Of a stretch of DNA of 64,000 bases, positions 47,510 through 59,600 are shown one piece after another; the stretch's first letter is position 1, and every line of letters begins with the position of its first letter. The DNA comes from Coniella vitis (taxonomy: Eukaryota; Ascomycota; Sordariomycetes; Diaporthales; Schizoparmaceae), in assembly GCA_011317545.1 (NCBI GenBank), contig WUJK01000007.1:1798001-1862000 (forward strand), given 5' to 3'. The position numbers and the translations under genes were made by a program. The notes below the pieces were generated by a model. It searched no databases. It saw only the letters and a program-made list of their open reading frames with translations, and was not told where the DNA came from.

Positions 47510-48329
47510 CACCTGGAAGCCTGCAACTTGGCTGCTGTTGCACCGTCTAGGCCCAGGCCCAGCCTCACAGACCATCCCGACAACCCGCCAACCCAACCCG
47601 CCACTTGCCCAAACCCGCTCGCAGCACCGCAAAGCATTAGCACGTCAGCACGCGGTTCGATTCCACAGAAAAGTCACTGCCGACTGCAACCTGCAAATCC
47701 AATCCACACAACGCGTGTTGCTCGCTCGGATCACGACCCACACCTGAGAACAGCAGCCGACTGGCGTTTCAGTTCAGCCGTGATTTTCCACCTGCGCGTC
47801 CTGGCCATCAACTCACTTCTTTGATCTGAGGCTGTCAGTTTGCACTGCAGCTTGTGCCTGCCTAGCACCTTGCGCTAGCATCTAGAGGAAAACTCGCGAA
47901 CACAGCCCGAGCAGAGCGACAGATCTACAATCTGTAAGTGTGCTACACAAGCAGGGGCATCATCTCTTGTGATGCTTACCTCCCCCACCACTGCTGTCTG
48001 ATTGGACAGTCTGTACCCAGGATTGCCAAGCCAAGGCTGGCTTCCTAGCCTTATTCCCATCTGCTCCTTGAATTCTCAATTTGCAGCATCCACCTTCACA
48101 TGCACATGCCATTCAAGGCCAAGTGTTGTTGCATCTCTTGGTATCCCTGGGCGTGGACAGCCTCATTGACAATGCATCAGCACAGGTTACATGGCCAGCC
48201 AGGCACCGTAGATTCAATCATTGACACATCGACCAAGGCTGATTTGATGGCTTTGTTGGCCTTGCTGCACTGCCAGTAGCATCACATTTTCATTGCACTC
48301 ACACAAGCAAAGTCGACGTGTTCGGAACC

Positions 48330-48338
48330 ATGATATGA
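48330..48338 (+). promoter_or_regulatory. Minimal uORF (M-I-stop) before MOT1
   Basis: ATG ATA TGA starts 15 nt before the MOT1 ATG with A at -3. Two more out-of-frame ATGs follow at 48335 and 48338. The 48335 frame runs through the MOT1 start and, after splicing, stops early in exon 2 after 15 codons. It is relevant only if the leader includes them, which is very likely at this distance. Confidence 0.6.
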
Positions 48339-48344
48339 TGCACG

Positions 48345-51300
48345 ATGGCTTCCAGACTCGATCGCCTCGTTACGTAAGTCTCGTCTCCCTACTACCGAGT
48401 CTTGTTTGATACACCTCGATCTGACATGTTTCAGCATCCTTGAGACGGGAAGTACTCGTCTCATTCGGGATACGGCAGTCAACCAGCTTGCCGACTGGCA
48501 GAAGCACCAGCCCGAGGAGCTCTTTAACCTCCTTTCCAGAGTCGTGCCATATCTGCGCCACAAGGACTGGGAGACACGCTCCACCGCTGCTAAAGCTATC
48601 GGTAAGATTCTCGAGAATGCTGAGGCTTACGACCCAAACACCGATGACGAGCCCGTGTCCGTCGAGAAGACCGACGACCACGACGAAAATGGCTTCGTAA
48701 AGAAAGAGGACAAGGATGTCTCGATGCTTCTCGACGACGATACGTTAAGCTTGGACACCCTCAATGTGACAAACATTATCAAGTACGGCAAAGAGCTGCT
48801 TCGTGGCGGCGCATTCGACTATGCGCTTGGTGCCCTGGATCCACAAGCCCGTCTTGCCCACCAAAAGAAGACGCTCATTGGCCGCCTTGGCCTGCTCGGT
48901 CGTCCTTTTGACGAGGAAGAGATGCCAATCATCCGTGAAAGCGCCAGCCCCGGTATTCCAGCTGATGCAAATAATGCACACGGCAACCACAACGGTGCAA
49001 CAACTCCACATCCAACAGAGGAGAGCGGCATGAGCGCTAGGCAACTCAATGTCCTCAAGCGAAAGCGAAAGCGAGAGGCCCAAAAGGCTGCTCAGGGCAA
49101 AGGTGGATTTGGCGATCTTTCGCTTCGCCGCACTACTACTGGTGGTTCCGAGGCCTTCGTCGACGAGACGCCTGCGGCCGATGCTGACGCAAAAAAGAAC
49201 GGCAAGGTGGGTGACTACTTTAGTCTTGACCGACCTAGTGACGTCGATGAAGAGTCCAAAGTTGTTTCCGAGTACAAGGGCCCCGTTATCCCAATCAAAT
49301 CCGAGCTCGAGACCGATGTCGTCGTTGAGGGACGCGAGTGGCCATACGAGAGGCTCTGCGAATTTCTCAAGGTCGACCTTTTTGACCCAGCCTGGGAAAC
49401 GAGACATGGTGCTGCTATGGGCTTGAGAGAGGTGATTCGAGTCCATGGCGCAGGCGCTGGCCGATGCCGCGGGAAATCGCGCGCCGAAAACGACGAGCGG
49501 AATCGAAAATGGCTGGATGATCTGGCCTGCAGACTCTGCTGTGTTCTGATGTTGGACAGATTTACAGATTACAGCTCCGATACGTCGGTGGCTCCCATTC
49601 GCGAGACAGTCGGCCAGACCCTCGGCTCGGTCTTGTTTCATTTTCCTGCAGCCTCCGTGTATGCCATCTACCGAATCCTCTACCGCATGGTCATGTCTGA
49701 AGACCTGCCACAAGGACACCACGCTTGGCCTATCTGTCACGGCGGCATGGTGGGATTGCGATATGTTGTGGCTGTCCGTAAGGACCTGCTGATGGCGGAT
49801 GGCAACATGATTGACGGCATCATCCGCGCCGTTATGAAAGGTCTGGGTGATAGGGACGACGATGTGCGGTCAGTCAGCGCCGCCACTTTGATACCCATGG
49901 CCAAGGAATGCGTGACACAACGACCAGATCAACTCAATGGGCTCATCTTCATAGTCTGGGAGAGTCTGGCTGATCTGAGTGATGACTTGAGCGCTTCGAC
50001 CGGCAAGATCATGGACCTGCTTGCCATTCTCTGCGGGTTCCCAGAGGTCCTCTCGGCCATGAAAGTTTCTGCAAAGGAAGACGACGAAAGATCTTTCACT
50101 GTTCTCGTGCCTCGACTATATCCATTCCTCCGCCATACCATCACCTCGGTTCGCCTCGCTGTTCTCAAGGCCCTCATGACATTTGCAAAGTTAGACGCAG
50201 AGTCATCACAGGGTTGGCTCAATGGCAGACTTCTTCGGCTGATCTTCCAGAACCTGCTCGTCGAACGGGATCCTGAGACGCTAAATATGTCCCTAGAACT
50301 TTGGACGGCCCTCGTCAGATCACTATCCTCGGTGCCCGACGTGCTGGCAATGGAGTTCGCCGCTCATGTTGCACCCTTGATGGAGTTGTCACTTCATCCT
50401 ATCGGTGTTCAACGCAATCCTTTGCCCATGAACGCAACGCTGTTCCTCAAGCCTTCAGGCGGTACCTATGCTCCTCTAGCTGGTGCGCCGCCGCCACCCC
50501 AACCACGAAGACCTAGTCCCTCCGATGGCGGAGAACGTACAAACAAGAGGCGGAGGAAGTCCGCCAAGATCGAGGAGCCCGCACCTACTCAATCTCATGA
50601 CCTCGACGGTCGCATGATGGCAGGCGATGTCGATCTTGTTGGTATGGAGACGCTTGTTCGATCTCGTGTGTATGCTGCCAAGGCGATGGGCTATATCATG
50701 TCTTTGGTGCCTTCAAGAGAGCTCCAGGAATACGATGCAAGCATCCACGAAGGTCTCACATCACCATTCTCTTCGACGCAGCTTGCTGCTTGCATGATTG
50801 TGGATGAATATGCCCGACATTGTGCAAATTCCGAACAATGTTCCAGGTTTATTGCTCCATTACAGCGGATGGTCGAAGGCGAGCGGCCCTCCTGCTACCG
50901 CGACCTCGTCAGCTATGTGAAGGCAGTACGTGCTCAGTGCCAGCAATTGATCCATTTGTTTCGCGATCACGGCAAAGTCTCCAGCACTAAGCTTCCGATA
51001 CTCGCTGTTGTTGTTCAGGGCGAGCCTGAAGCAGGACCGGGGGCGTTTTCCATTGCCAACGCAGAAAAGGTCGTCAAGGAGGACTTTGAAAAGCTTGCAA
51101 AGGCGATGGCTCCTGGCAATCGCCTCATCGCCCTTCCTCAAGTAGAGGATGCCCGGAAAAGCACTGCAGAAATGATACAAGATGCAAAGCTCAAGAAAGA
51201 CGCTCGCGATGTACGCATCAGAGGTGCTGCGGCGTGCGCATTGGTTGCAATCCGACTTCTTCCAAAGAAGCCCAGTCCTCTGATTAAGGCTATCATGGAA

Positions 51301-54099
51301 AGCGTCAAGAATGAGGAAAATCAAGATTTACAATTTCGGTCCTCGTCGACAATTGCAAGACTTGTTCAACTCTTTACCGAGTCCGGCCGTCGTGGTCCTG
51401 CCGACAAGGTGGTGGCCAACCTGGTCAAGTTCTCATGCATGGAAACAAGCGAGACGCCCGAATTTGGACCGAATGCCAGAAAGACAAACGATGTCCTATC
51501 AATGCAGAAAGAAGAGGACAAGGTCGACCGCCCTGATGCCATGGTGTATGCTCGCGAGGCAAAAGCAGCTCGCATTACCCGCCGCGGCGCAAAGGAGGCA
51601 TTGCAAATCCTCGCCAGGACATATGGATCAGACCTGTTGACTGTCGTGCCTAGTCTTCGCAGTGCTATGGAGGCACCGCTCATGATGGCTTTCTCGGGCG
51701 CACTGCCGGACGAAGCCAAAGACCCTGAACAGAGCTTTGGCCAGGAGATTGTTGATGCCATGTCGGTTATTCGTACCATGACACCCACCATTGACGTGGC
51801 ATTGCACCCATTTGTTATGCAGCTCTTGCCCCTTGTCATCAAAGCTCTGCATTCTGAGCTTTCCGTCTTCCGGTACATGGCCGCCAAGTGTCTGGCGACA
51901 GTGTGCAGTGTCATTACTGTTGAGGGTATGACTGCACTGGTCGAGAAGGTGCTTCCGTCCATCAACAATCCTCTGGATCTGCACTTCAGACAGGGTGCAA
52001 TCGAGACAATCTACCATTTGATTGCAGTGATGGGAGACTCTATTTTGCCATATGTCGTCTTCCTCATCGTGCCTGTGCTCGGCCGTATGAGCGACTCTGA
52101 CGATGACGTGCGACGCATTGCAACTACTTCTTTCGCAACGCTCGTCAAGCTTGTGCCTCTTGAGGCCGGTATTCCTGACCCACCTGGTCTGTCTCAGGAA
52201 CTTCTTAAGGGCAGAGACCGCGAGCGGACTTTTATTGCCCAGCTCCTGGACCCCAAGAAGGTTGAGCCCTTCCAACTACCCGTCGCCATCAAGGCTGAGC
52301 TGCGATCTTACCAGCAAGATGGTGTCAACTGGCTCAATTTCCTCAGAAAATATCACTTACATGGCATTCTCTGCGATGACATGGGTCTGGGAAAAACATT
52401 GCAGACACTCTGCATTGTTGCAAGTGATCACCACGAGCGCGCCGAGGAATTTGCCAAGACTGGAAATCCAGACATGAGAAGATTGCCTTCGCTGATTGTT
52501 TGCCCTCCAACGCTGTCAGGCCACTGGCAACAAGAAATCAAGACATACGCGCCCTTCTTGAGCGTCACAGCCTACGTTGGGCCTCCTGCGGAGCGAAAGG
52601 CTATAAAGGATCGACTTGACAAACCGGACATCGTAATTACGTCCTACGATGTCTGCAGAAATGATGCTGATATCCTAAGCAAATATAGTTGGAACTATGT
52701 GGTTCTTGATGAGGGCCATTTGATCAAAAATGCCAAGGCCAAAATCAGCATGGCGGTCAAACAGCTTGCAAGCAACCATCGGCTTATTCTCACCGGCACA
52801 CCTATTCAGAACAACGTACTGGAACTATGGTCCCTCTTCGACTTCTTGATGCCGGGCTTCCTAGGCGCGGAAAAGATGTTTGCCGATCGTTTCGTCAAAC
52901 CAATTTCTGCCTCACGGTTCAGCAAGGCATCATCAAAAGAACAAGAGGCAGGTGCCCTAGCCATCGAGGCGCTGCATAAGCAAGTTCTGCCTTTCTTGCT
53001 CCGTCGCTTGAAGGAGGAGGTGCTCAACGACTTGCCGCCCAAGATTCTGCAGAATTATTACTGCGACCTCAGCGACCTACAACGGAAGCTTTTTGAGGAC
53101 TTTACCAAAAAGGAGTCCAAGAAATTGGCCGAGCAGGCCGGTCGGGACGATAAAGATGCAAAGCAGCACATCTTCCAGGCTTTGCAATACATGCGCAAAC
53201 TTTGCAACTCTCCTGCTATGGTACTCAAACCCGGTCACCCCACATATGACGACACTCAACGCATCCTGGCAAAAAACAACACGAGTTTGGAAGACGCTGT
53301 TCACGCTCCGAAGTTGACGGCTCTCCGCGACTTACTGATCGACTGTGGTATCGGCACCGAGGGTCCAGACGCCAATGATCCGCTCTACCAGCCCATCAAG
53401 CCTCACCGCGCCCTCATCTTTTGCCAGATGAAGGAGATGCTTGACATGGTGCAGAACACGGTGCTCAAGAATATGCTTCCTTCTGTCACCTACCTTCGCC
53501 TCGACGGTGGTGTTGAGGCCAACAAGCGACAGGACCTGGTCAACAAATTCAACAGCGATCCGTCATATGATTGTTTGTTGCTTACGACAAGTGTTGGCGG
53601 TCTTGGCCTGAACTTAACCGGCGCAGACACTGTGATTTTTGTCGAACATGACTGGAACCCCCAAAAAGATCTGCAGGCAATGGACCGTGCTCATCGCATT
53701 GGACAAAAGAAGGTCGTCAATGTGTACCGACTTGTCACTCGCGGCACACTGGAAGAGAAGATTCTCAATTTGCAGCGTTTCAAGATTGACGTTGCATCCA
53801 CAGTTGTCAACCAACAGAATGCGGGCTTGGCCACAATGGACACAGATCAGATTCTGGACTTGTTCAACATTGGCGATGCTGGACCGGGTCTAATTCAGGA
53901 GAAGTCAGAAAAGGGAGGTGCTGGCGGAGGCGGAGGCGGCTTCGAGGGCCGTGAAGAAGACATGGTGGATATCGAGACGGGAGACGTGCGTCAGCCGGGC
54001 AAGAAGGCGGCTTGGTTGGAAGATTTGGGCGAGCTCTGGGATAACAAGCAGTACGAGGAGAGTTTCGACCTGGATGGGTTCCTGAAGACCATGCAGTAG
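48345..54099 (+). CDS. MOT1: TBP-displacing Snf2 ATPase MOT1
   Basis: Exons 48345-48373 and 48435-54099 give 1897 aa, normal for the family (BTAF1 in animals). MOT1 uses ATP to strip TBP from DNA and redistribute it between promoters. The N-terminal 1250 residues form HEAT repeats (LSRVVPYLRHKDWETRSTAA near the start). The Snf2 ATPase then shows motif I DDMGLGKT at about 1324-1331, motif II DEGH at about 1435, motif III LTGTPIQNN, motif V SVGGLGLNLTGAD and motif VI QAMDRAHRIGQ near 1760. DEGH in place of the DEAH of most Snf2 proteins is typical of MOT1. The C-terminus has a Gly-rich linker and ends DLDGFLKTMQ. The 29-nt first exon gives MASRLDRLVT. A 5.7-kb second exon without introns follows, which is unusual in this window. 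Confidence 0.98.
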
Positions 54100-54578
54100 G
54101 CGGCACATTCCTATTTGTATGGTTATTGTTGTCGAGAGGGTCGTCTAGAGGCAACTGTATTACTTTTATTGTAAATTCGACTCACGAAGGGAAAAGCGAT
54201 CATGGTTGGAGTTGGAGTTGGGGAGTCTTGCTCATTCATGGAGTGGATGGGTTTTAGGATGGCATTCATCGACCTTTGGGTTCCCTTTGGCAACACGACT
54301 TCCGATTCAAATGAGCATGGCGTTCAGTGAGGATTTTATGAGCAGAGATGTACAGCCATAGAACTGCAGATGTGCCCTTTTCTCGTAAGGGCCATGTATG
54401 GCTGTGTGAATACGAAACAGGCTTTATATGGCAAAAGCCTGATTCTCCAACTGAAGAGGACTGATATCGTGGTGCTAGCGAAATCGTGTTTTGGCTTCAT
54501 TAGCAGGATGACGCTAACTCGGCGGCACCCAGTCATGTTGCGCTGCTTCACTATGTAAAGTAAGCCGGGGGGTCTATG

Positions 54579-54587
54579 TACATAGTA
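54579..54587 (+). repeat. TACATAGTA motif (single copy, CDC37 promoter)
   Basis: Exact copy about 225 bp upstream of the CDC37 ATG. This is the copy closest to a start codon in the window. Confidence 0.85.
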
Positions 54588-54631
54588 GGGATCGTGGCCC
54601 CACCAGAGCTGCCCCTCCATCAGCCCTGACG

Positions 54632-54644
54632 GAAGCTTGCAGAA
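54632..54644. promoter_or_regulatory. Heat-shock-element-like site before CDC37
   Basis: GAAgcTTGcaGAA has three nGAAn-type units in 5-bp phase with one mismatch (TTG for TTC). A second two-unit dyad, GAAccTTC, lies near 54675-54682. Both are 130-180 bp from the CDC37 start. Hsf1 control of chaperone genes is established; its action here is inference. Confidence 0.5.
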
Positions 54645-54809
54645 GCGGCGACCGGCATGACAGCAACCGCCTGGAACCTTCCTTTGTCAATACACCCAAG
54701 GAGACTAATGTGAGCCTCCAACATAAGAAGCACCTAGCAAAGTAGCAACAAAACACGACCCTTCACACGATCGAAATCATCAAAGTGCGACAGTTCATTG
54801 CTCCTGATA

Positions 54810-56378
54810 ATGCCACTCGACTACAGCAAGTGGGTACGTCATTGCCATTCTAACATGATCACCATATCCCAACCCAAAATCCAACTAGTACTGACGCCTT
54901 TGCTCCCCTGTGATCAGGACGCGCTCGAGCTGTCGGATGATTCCGACATCGAAGTCCATCCCAATGTCGACAAGCGCTCCTTCATCCGTGCCAAACAAGC
55001 GCAGATCCACCAGGAGCGCGACCACCGCCGCCAGCAGATCGTCCAGCTCAAGTATGAGCGCCAGATCAACGACACGCTCATCCAGCGCATCACGGGCCTC
55101 ATCGAGGCTCTCAAGTCGCACGCTTCCGATGTCGAAAAGGATGCACGCCGCGCCGCCGAATTGGGTTTTCGGGCCGTCATGGAGAGTGCCGCTGCTATCA
55201 AGCCCGAGGACGACCAGCCTCCACCTCGGCCCGAGAGCCTGCCCCGCCCTGCCAACGACGAGAAGTTGCCATCGTACAGCGCCATGCTGACGACCCTGCT
55301 GGATCAGGTCAACACGACGTTGGATGAGAAGGGTGTCAAGCCAGAGGACCGGTACACGGCAATGGTCGAAGAGATTGGCGACCACTTGAGCAAAGTCAAG
55401 GCCCTGCAGGGAGAGCTACTTCAGAAGCTAGACGAGCTGCAGAAGGAAGAGGGCCGCAAGATTACAAGCGAGAGCATCCACACGGGCTTTGACAGCTCGC
55501 ACGTCAACAAGACCCCGGCTGGCAAGAATGACGATACCAAGGTTGAGCTGCTGAACCCAAACTTCTCCACGCCTGCCGCAGCGGGCTCGTCTTCGCAGGC
55601 TGCTGCGACCACATCCGGGGCTAATGATGATGACGATGAGCATGTCGATGCCTCCCCCGAAGCGCAGCAGTTTGCTCGCATCAAGTCTGGCGATTACACA
55701 ACATCAATGTCCTTTTTGGGCAAAAATCCCCAAATCCTGACTGAGAAGGAGACGGACGGCCTGCTTATAATGGCTTTTGACGCGCAGCTCGATGGCAAGG
55801 ACGAGTTCGCGCGCCAGTGTGTCCACCAGGCCCTGCTCCTGCAGTACTGTCGCGCTCTCGGACGCGACGGCGTTGCGTTGTTCTTCAAGCGTATCACGAC
55901 CAAGGGACACCAGGCACAGGATGTTTTCCTCAAGGACGTGCAGGGCACGTACCAAAAGATCAAATCGCGTGCGGCCGAGATCAACAAGCAGCGCGCTGCG
56001 GGTGCCGCCGAAGGGGAGGGCGTTGAGCAAATTCAATTACACGCCGTCGAGCCAGGCACAATCATCAACATTCGTGTGCCACCAGCCGACAGTCAGGATC
56101 CCGAAGAACAGGAAGCCAGAAAGATCTATGAGGGCTTTAGCCCCGAAATGAAGAAGGCACTCGAGACGGGCAGCCTGGACGAGGTGAATAAGGCTCTAGG
56201 CAAGCTGAAGGTTGACGAGGCGGAGGACCTAGTCGGCAAATTTGGTGAAGCAGGGATCTTGTCGCTCGAGCAGGAAATAATAGATGCCACTACCGAAGAA
56301 GGCCAGGCGCAGTGGAAGCAGCTGGCTGAACAGGGGCAAGCTACGACGGAGGAGGAGTACGCGCCTGATCCAGAGTAA
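54810..56378 (+). CDS. CDC37: Hsp90 co-chaperone CDC37
   Basis: Exons 54810-54833 and 54918-56378 give 494 aa. CDC37 loads protein kinases onto Hsp90 in the cytosol. The N-terminus MPLDYSKWDALELSDDSD is the invariant client-binding start, with the CK2 target Ser at position 14. A coiled coil follows (AKQAQIHQERDHRRQQIVQL). The middle Hsp90-binding domain begins near residue 270 (FLGKNPQIL, then ARQCVHQALLLQYCRALG, DVFLKDVQGTYQKI). The C-terminal domain begins near KIYEGFSPEMKKALETG. The 24-nt first exon is required to give the conserved start. The 84-nt intron is in phase and stop-free, so a naive reading would insert 28 residues after Trp8 in the most conserved part of the protein. A heat-shock-element-like site lies upstream. 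Confidence 0.96.
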   Translation: MPLDYSKWVRHCHSNMITISQPKIQLVLTPLLPCDQDALELSDDSDIEVHPNVDKRSFIRAKQAQIHQERDHRRQQIVQLKYERQINDTLIQRITGLIEALKSHASDVEKDARRAAELGFRAVMESAAAIKPEDDQPPPRPESLPRPANDEKLPSYSAMLTTLLDQVNTTLDEKGVKPEDRYTAMVEEIGDHLSKVKALQGELLQKLDELQKEEGRKITSESIHTGFDSSHVNKTPAGKNDDTKVELLNPNFSTPAAAGSSSQAAATTSGANDDDDEHVDASPEAQQFARIKSGDYTTSMSFLGKNPQILTEKETDGLLIMAFDAQLDGKDEFARQCVHQALLLQYCRALGRDGVALFFKRITTKGHQAQDVFLKDVQGTYQKIKSRAAEINKQRAAGAAEGEGVEQIQLHAVEPGTIINIRVPPADSQDPEEQEARKIYEGFSPEMKKALETGSLDEVNKALGKLKVDEAEDLVGKFGEAGILSLEQEIIDATTEEGQAQWKQLAEQGQATTEEEYAPDPE

Positions 56379-56671
56379 AGACTCCAGCAGTATGTGCACT
56401 TGCGTGGGGGATTGACCCTTATTGTATAGTTGGTCAATGAGACAGGTCCTGATACGTGTGTTCTTCTACAGCCGCGGCGAACTTTTCATATACTTGTACT
56501 CGAACCACGGGTAATTGCGTTGCATTCGGAACTCGTGAAGGCTTACTCGGGATTATTCAAAGGCTGTGTGCATTATCATAAGTCCCGTTTCAGCAATATG
56601 ACGATAAGTAGGCGAAGCATTGATGGTATCTAGTGATATCTCTGACGTGCCAGTTCGAATTCCTTGGAACA

Positions 56672-59600
56672 TTATTCTTCCTCGCTCGTTTCTTCGTCCG
56701 AATCACTTTCCAATTGTAGCGGTTCGATATCTTCGTCTCCGTGGGCGTCCTCTTCCTGCAAATCTTCCACTCTATTCTGATCGCCTGAAATAACAGCAAC
56801 CGCTGCTGCTACAGGAGGAGGAGCGTCAGAGGTGTGGTTCATATCTCGCTCTCTTCCCCTCTCACTCTGTAGCGCTACTTTGCTCTTTCTTTTCTTTGTA
56901 GCCGCTGGCCTCGCATCATACTCAAATTCCATCTCTGTATCCAATGGCCCTTCAGGAATCGTCTCAACAACACTCACCTTCGCGTGGACAAATAACCAAG
57001 GGCGTCGCGAATGCGGACCGTGGAACGGCCTCGTCGGGCAGATGATTTCAGCGCTCTCGCGCTCCGTATCCATAGCATCCATTTCTTGCTGGATATATGG
57101 AGTGATAGCTTGCGTCCAGTACGTGACGGCGTCGATATCGCAGCTGCGCGGTTTCCACGCTTGACGCGCAACGGCAAAGGCGCGTGCATTGGCGCTGGGG
57201 AGGTCTGTGAAGGAACCGTATAGGAAATGTTGAATCTCGCAATCGCTGTAGGGGTCTAATGGGTTGAAATGGCAATGTGTGGAGATGGGTGTTGGGCTGC
57301 GCCTATAATCATCGTCATAGCCGCCGTTGTCGTTGTCTCTATTGGGTGAGATTTTGTTGGTAGCAACAGCAGCATCAGCAGGGTCCTGTTCAGAGGACTC
57401 GAGATCGTCAGTATCAACAATGCAAGCTGACAATTTCCCTAATGCAACGACCAGCTCTCGGCCCTCGAGCCCCCGCAGATCATTTCCCTCTTCGATGGAT
57501 TCTGGATCTGCGATTTTGGCGGTGTCAATGTCTCTTGAAAGTTGATCAGGATCATGGACTGTAACAACGTCTTGATGATCCAGTGCGCTTTCTAAATCTT
57601 GGTCATCGTCTTGGGTATCAGCGTACAGCCACGCCTTGGGAATCATTCGCACCTCCCAAATATCATAGCGCTTGCGGTGCGACTGAAGGATGTCCTCGTC
57701 GATATATTGGTCTCGCATTATTTCAGGATCCAAATTCCCCACGACCTGCTGTTCCTTGCGCACATCAACATGGACGCAGGTCCCGTCGCTTCTTTTCGTC
57801 CTGCCAACACATAGACGATTCACAAACTCGTAAGAGCAGGAAACAGTCTGATGAGCGGGCTTCTTTGCTCGCTGGTTTGTCGTACCACATAGAAGCTGCA
57901 TGGCGTACTTGTTGGCCGCGTCCAAGTTGCCAAAGGCCCTGGTGCGTATCATCAACGACTCGAGAATTTTCTCTCCAGTGGTCGACTGGCTAATGTAGAC
58001 TACGTACACAATGATACTCTGTGTGGGCTGTAAGGCCTGTAGTGCTGGGACGCCGGACTGTGCGACGACAAAAGGTTCCTGGACAGTAGCAGCCAGGGCA
58101 GCAACGTATCTATTTGCACGCTCATTCTTTTTGGGCGGTTTAATGGGCTGCGCCGGAATGAGAGGCTCTCTTTCAGCGGCAGCAACGACGGCACTGCTCC
58201 CTTCCACATCAACGTTCTTCTTGTTCTTGGGCGCTCTGATCGACTGCTTTGCCTGCTTGGGTTGTGCATTTTTTCCAAGTTCCTTCATCTTGTTGTCGAT
58301 ATACTGATCGGCTCTAGCTTGATAGATAGCTTCCTTTTCCGCCTCCGACTGGTCAGGAAACTTTCGATTCACCTCTCTTCTAATCCTGCGCAGTCTATTA
58401 TCCATCAAACGCTTCTGTTTTTCAGCTTCCTGTGGTGATAATATCACGTCCTCGACTTCATCATGGTTAACTTGATGCAAGTCTAAAGCAGGGGCGGCGG
58501 GTAGCTCTAATTTAGAGACTGCAGAGATCTGACTGTTGTGTCGTGCCTGGATTGATTGGATTTGGGCAGCAGCCGCAGCAACCTCATGTTGTAATGGCAC
58601 CAGCACTCCGGTGGTTCGTTGTGTCTTTGTAAGCCCTGTGGCGGGTAGTAGAGGTCCACCTTGTCGGAATTCATGCACACTGATAGTTTCTCGAGGTCCG
58701 TGAGTTGATAGATTTCCTTCACGATCGAGAGGTGGTGGCTGTGATAGACACACGCCTTTTTTCGACACTGGAGAAAGGGAGCTATCTGTGCTCGAATGAG
58801 GGGGCGTTGGGTATGAGAAACTGGTAATAGCATCTTGACATGAATGAGATGTGTTGGCACCGTATAGGGAAGTAATGTCAATCGCTTCATTTGCACCTCG
58901 CTGTGCGGATTGGACATCGAAAGAGGATTTGCACGTTCTAGAAGCCCCCTCTGTTAGAATTCGTGGTTTTGCAAGGGATAGCATTCTAGCAGCACTTTTC
59001 TGTTGGCTTTCTTGCCGAGAGTTTGTTGTGATATTGTTTGTCCGATGCTTCTTCAAAGTGATTGACGTAGGATCAATGCTCAATGCTCCTCGTTCAGAGC
59101 CCGGCTCGGGTGCTGCAACACGAGGCCTTTTCCTCGGTCCAACGTCCGGCGAGGCTGCAATGACTTGACCACTTGAACGCTTGAGTACAGGAGCAACTAT
59201 CGCACCAGCCTTCTTGGGTATGTCACGCTTGGTGCTTGCCTGCGTAAGTGTAAGGGCGCCATGGACGGGCTTTCCGAAACTGGTAACCTTCTTCTGCCTG
59301 TTATAAGACTGGGCTGAGTTGTTCGAATTCTGGGATGGGGCTTGAGAAGAATTGGTCTTGACTGGCTGTCCTTCACTTTCGCTGCTGCGAGGGCTTGACT
59401 TCGTCTGCTTTGTAGTGTTCTCGGGTTTTGCTTTGATGGTGCGTGCGATGCATTTCTCGGTACGACGAAGTGCAATCAAGGTCAATTTTGCATGGAGTGG
59501 AGAGTTCTCCAAGGTAGTGGTCTCCAAGTCTGCACTATAAGTGCAAGACCTTTGAGATGCTTCGATTGCCATGGCTGTTGAGGACCTAGCTGTCTTTAGT

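Larger units (their letters stand above)
45264..48344. other. Intergenic: SMC3/MOT1 divergent region
   Basis: 3.1 kb between two essential divergent genes, with no supported gene. It contains four exact TACATAGTA motifs, including an inverted pair, and a CTG repeat. The right part from about 47.4 kb is C-rich and probably the MOT1 leader. A B-box-like GGTTCGATTCC near 47658 lacks a matching A box and acceptor stem. Confidence 0.6.
54100..54809. other. Intergenic: MOT1 3' region and CDC37 promoter
   Basis: 710 bp with no gene. It holds one exact TACATAGTA (54579-54587), a reverse one-mismatch copy near 54550 and heat-shock-element-like sequences. Confidence 0.6.

Noticed and set aside
47640..47680. 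B-box-like GGTTCGATTCC suggesting a tRNA
   Set aside because: The T-stem does not pair, there is no A box at the right distance and no acceptor stem.
48745..49740. 331-codon frame antisense to MOT1
   Set aside because: Lies wholly within the conserved HEAT-repeat coding region of MOT1; a shadow of codon bias.
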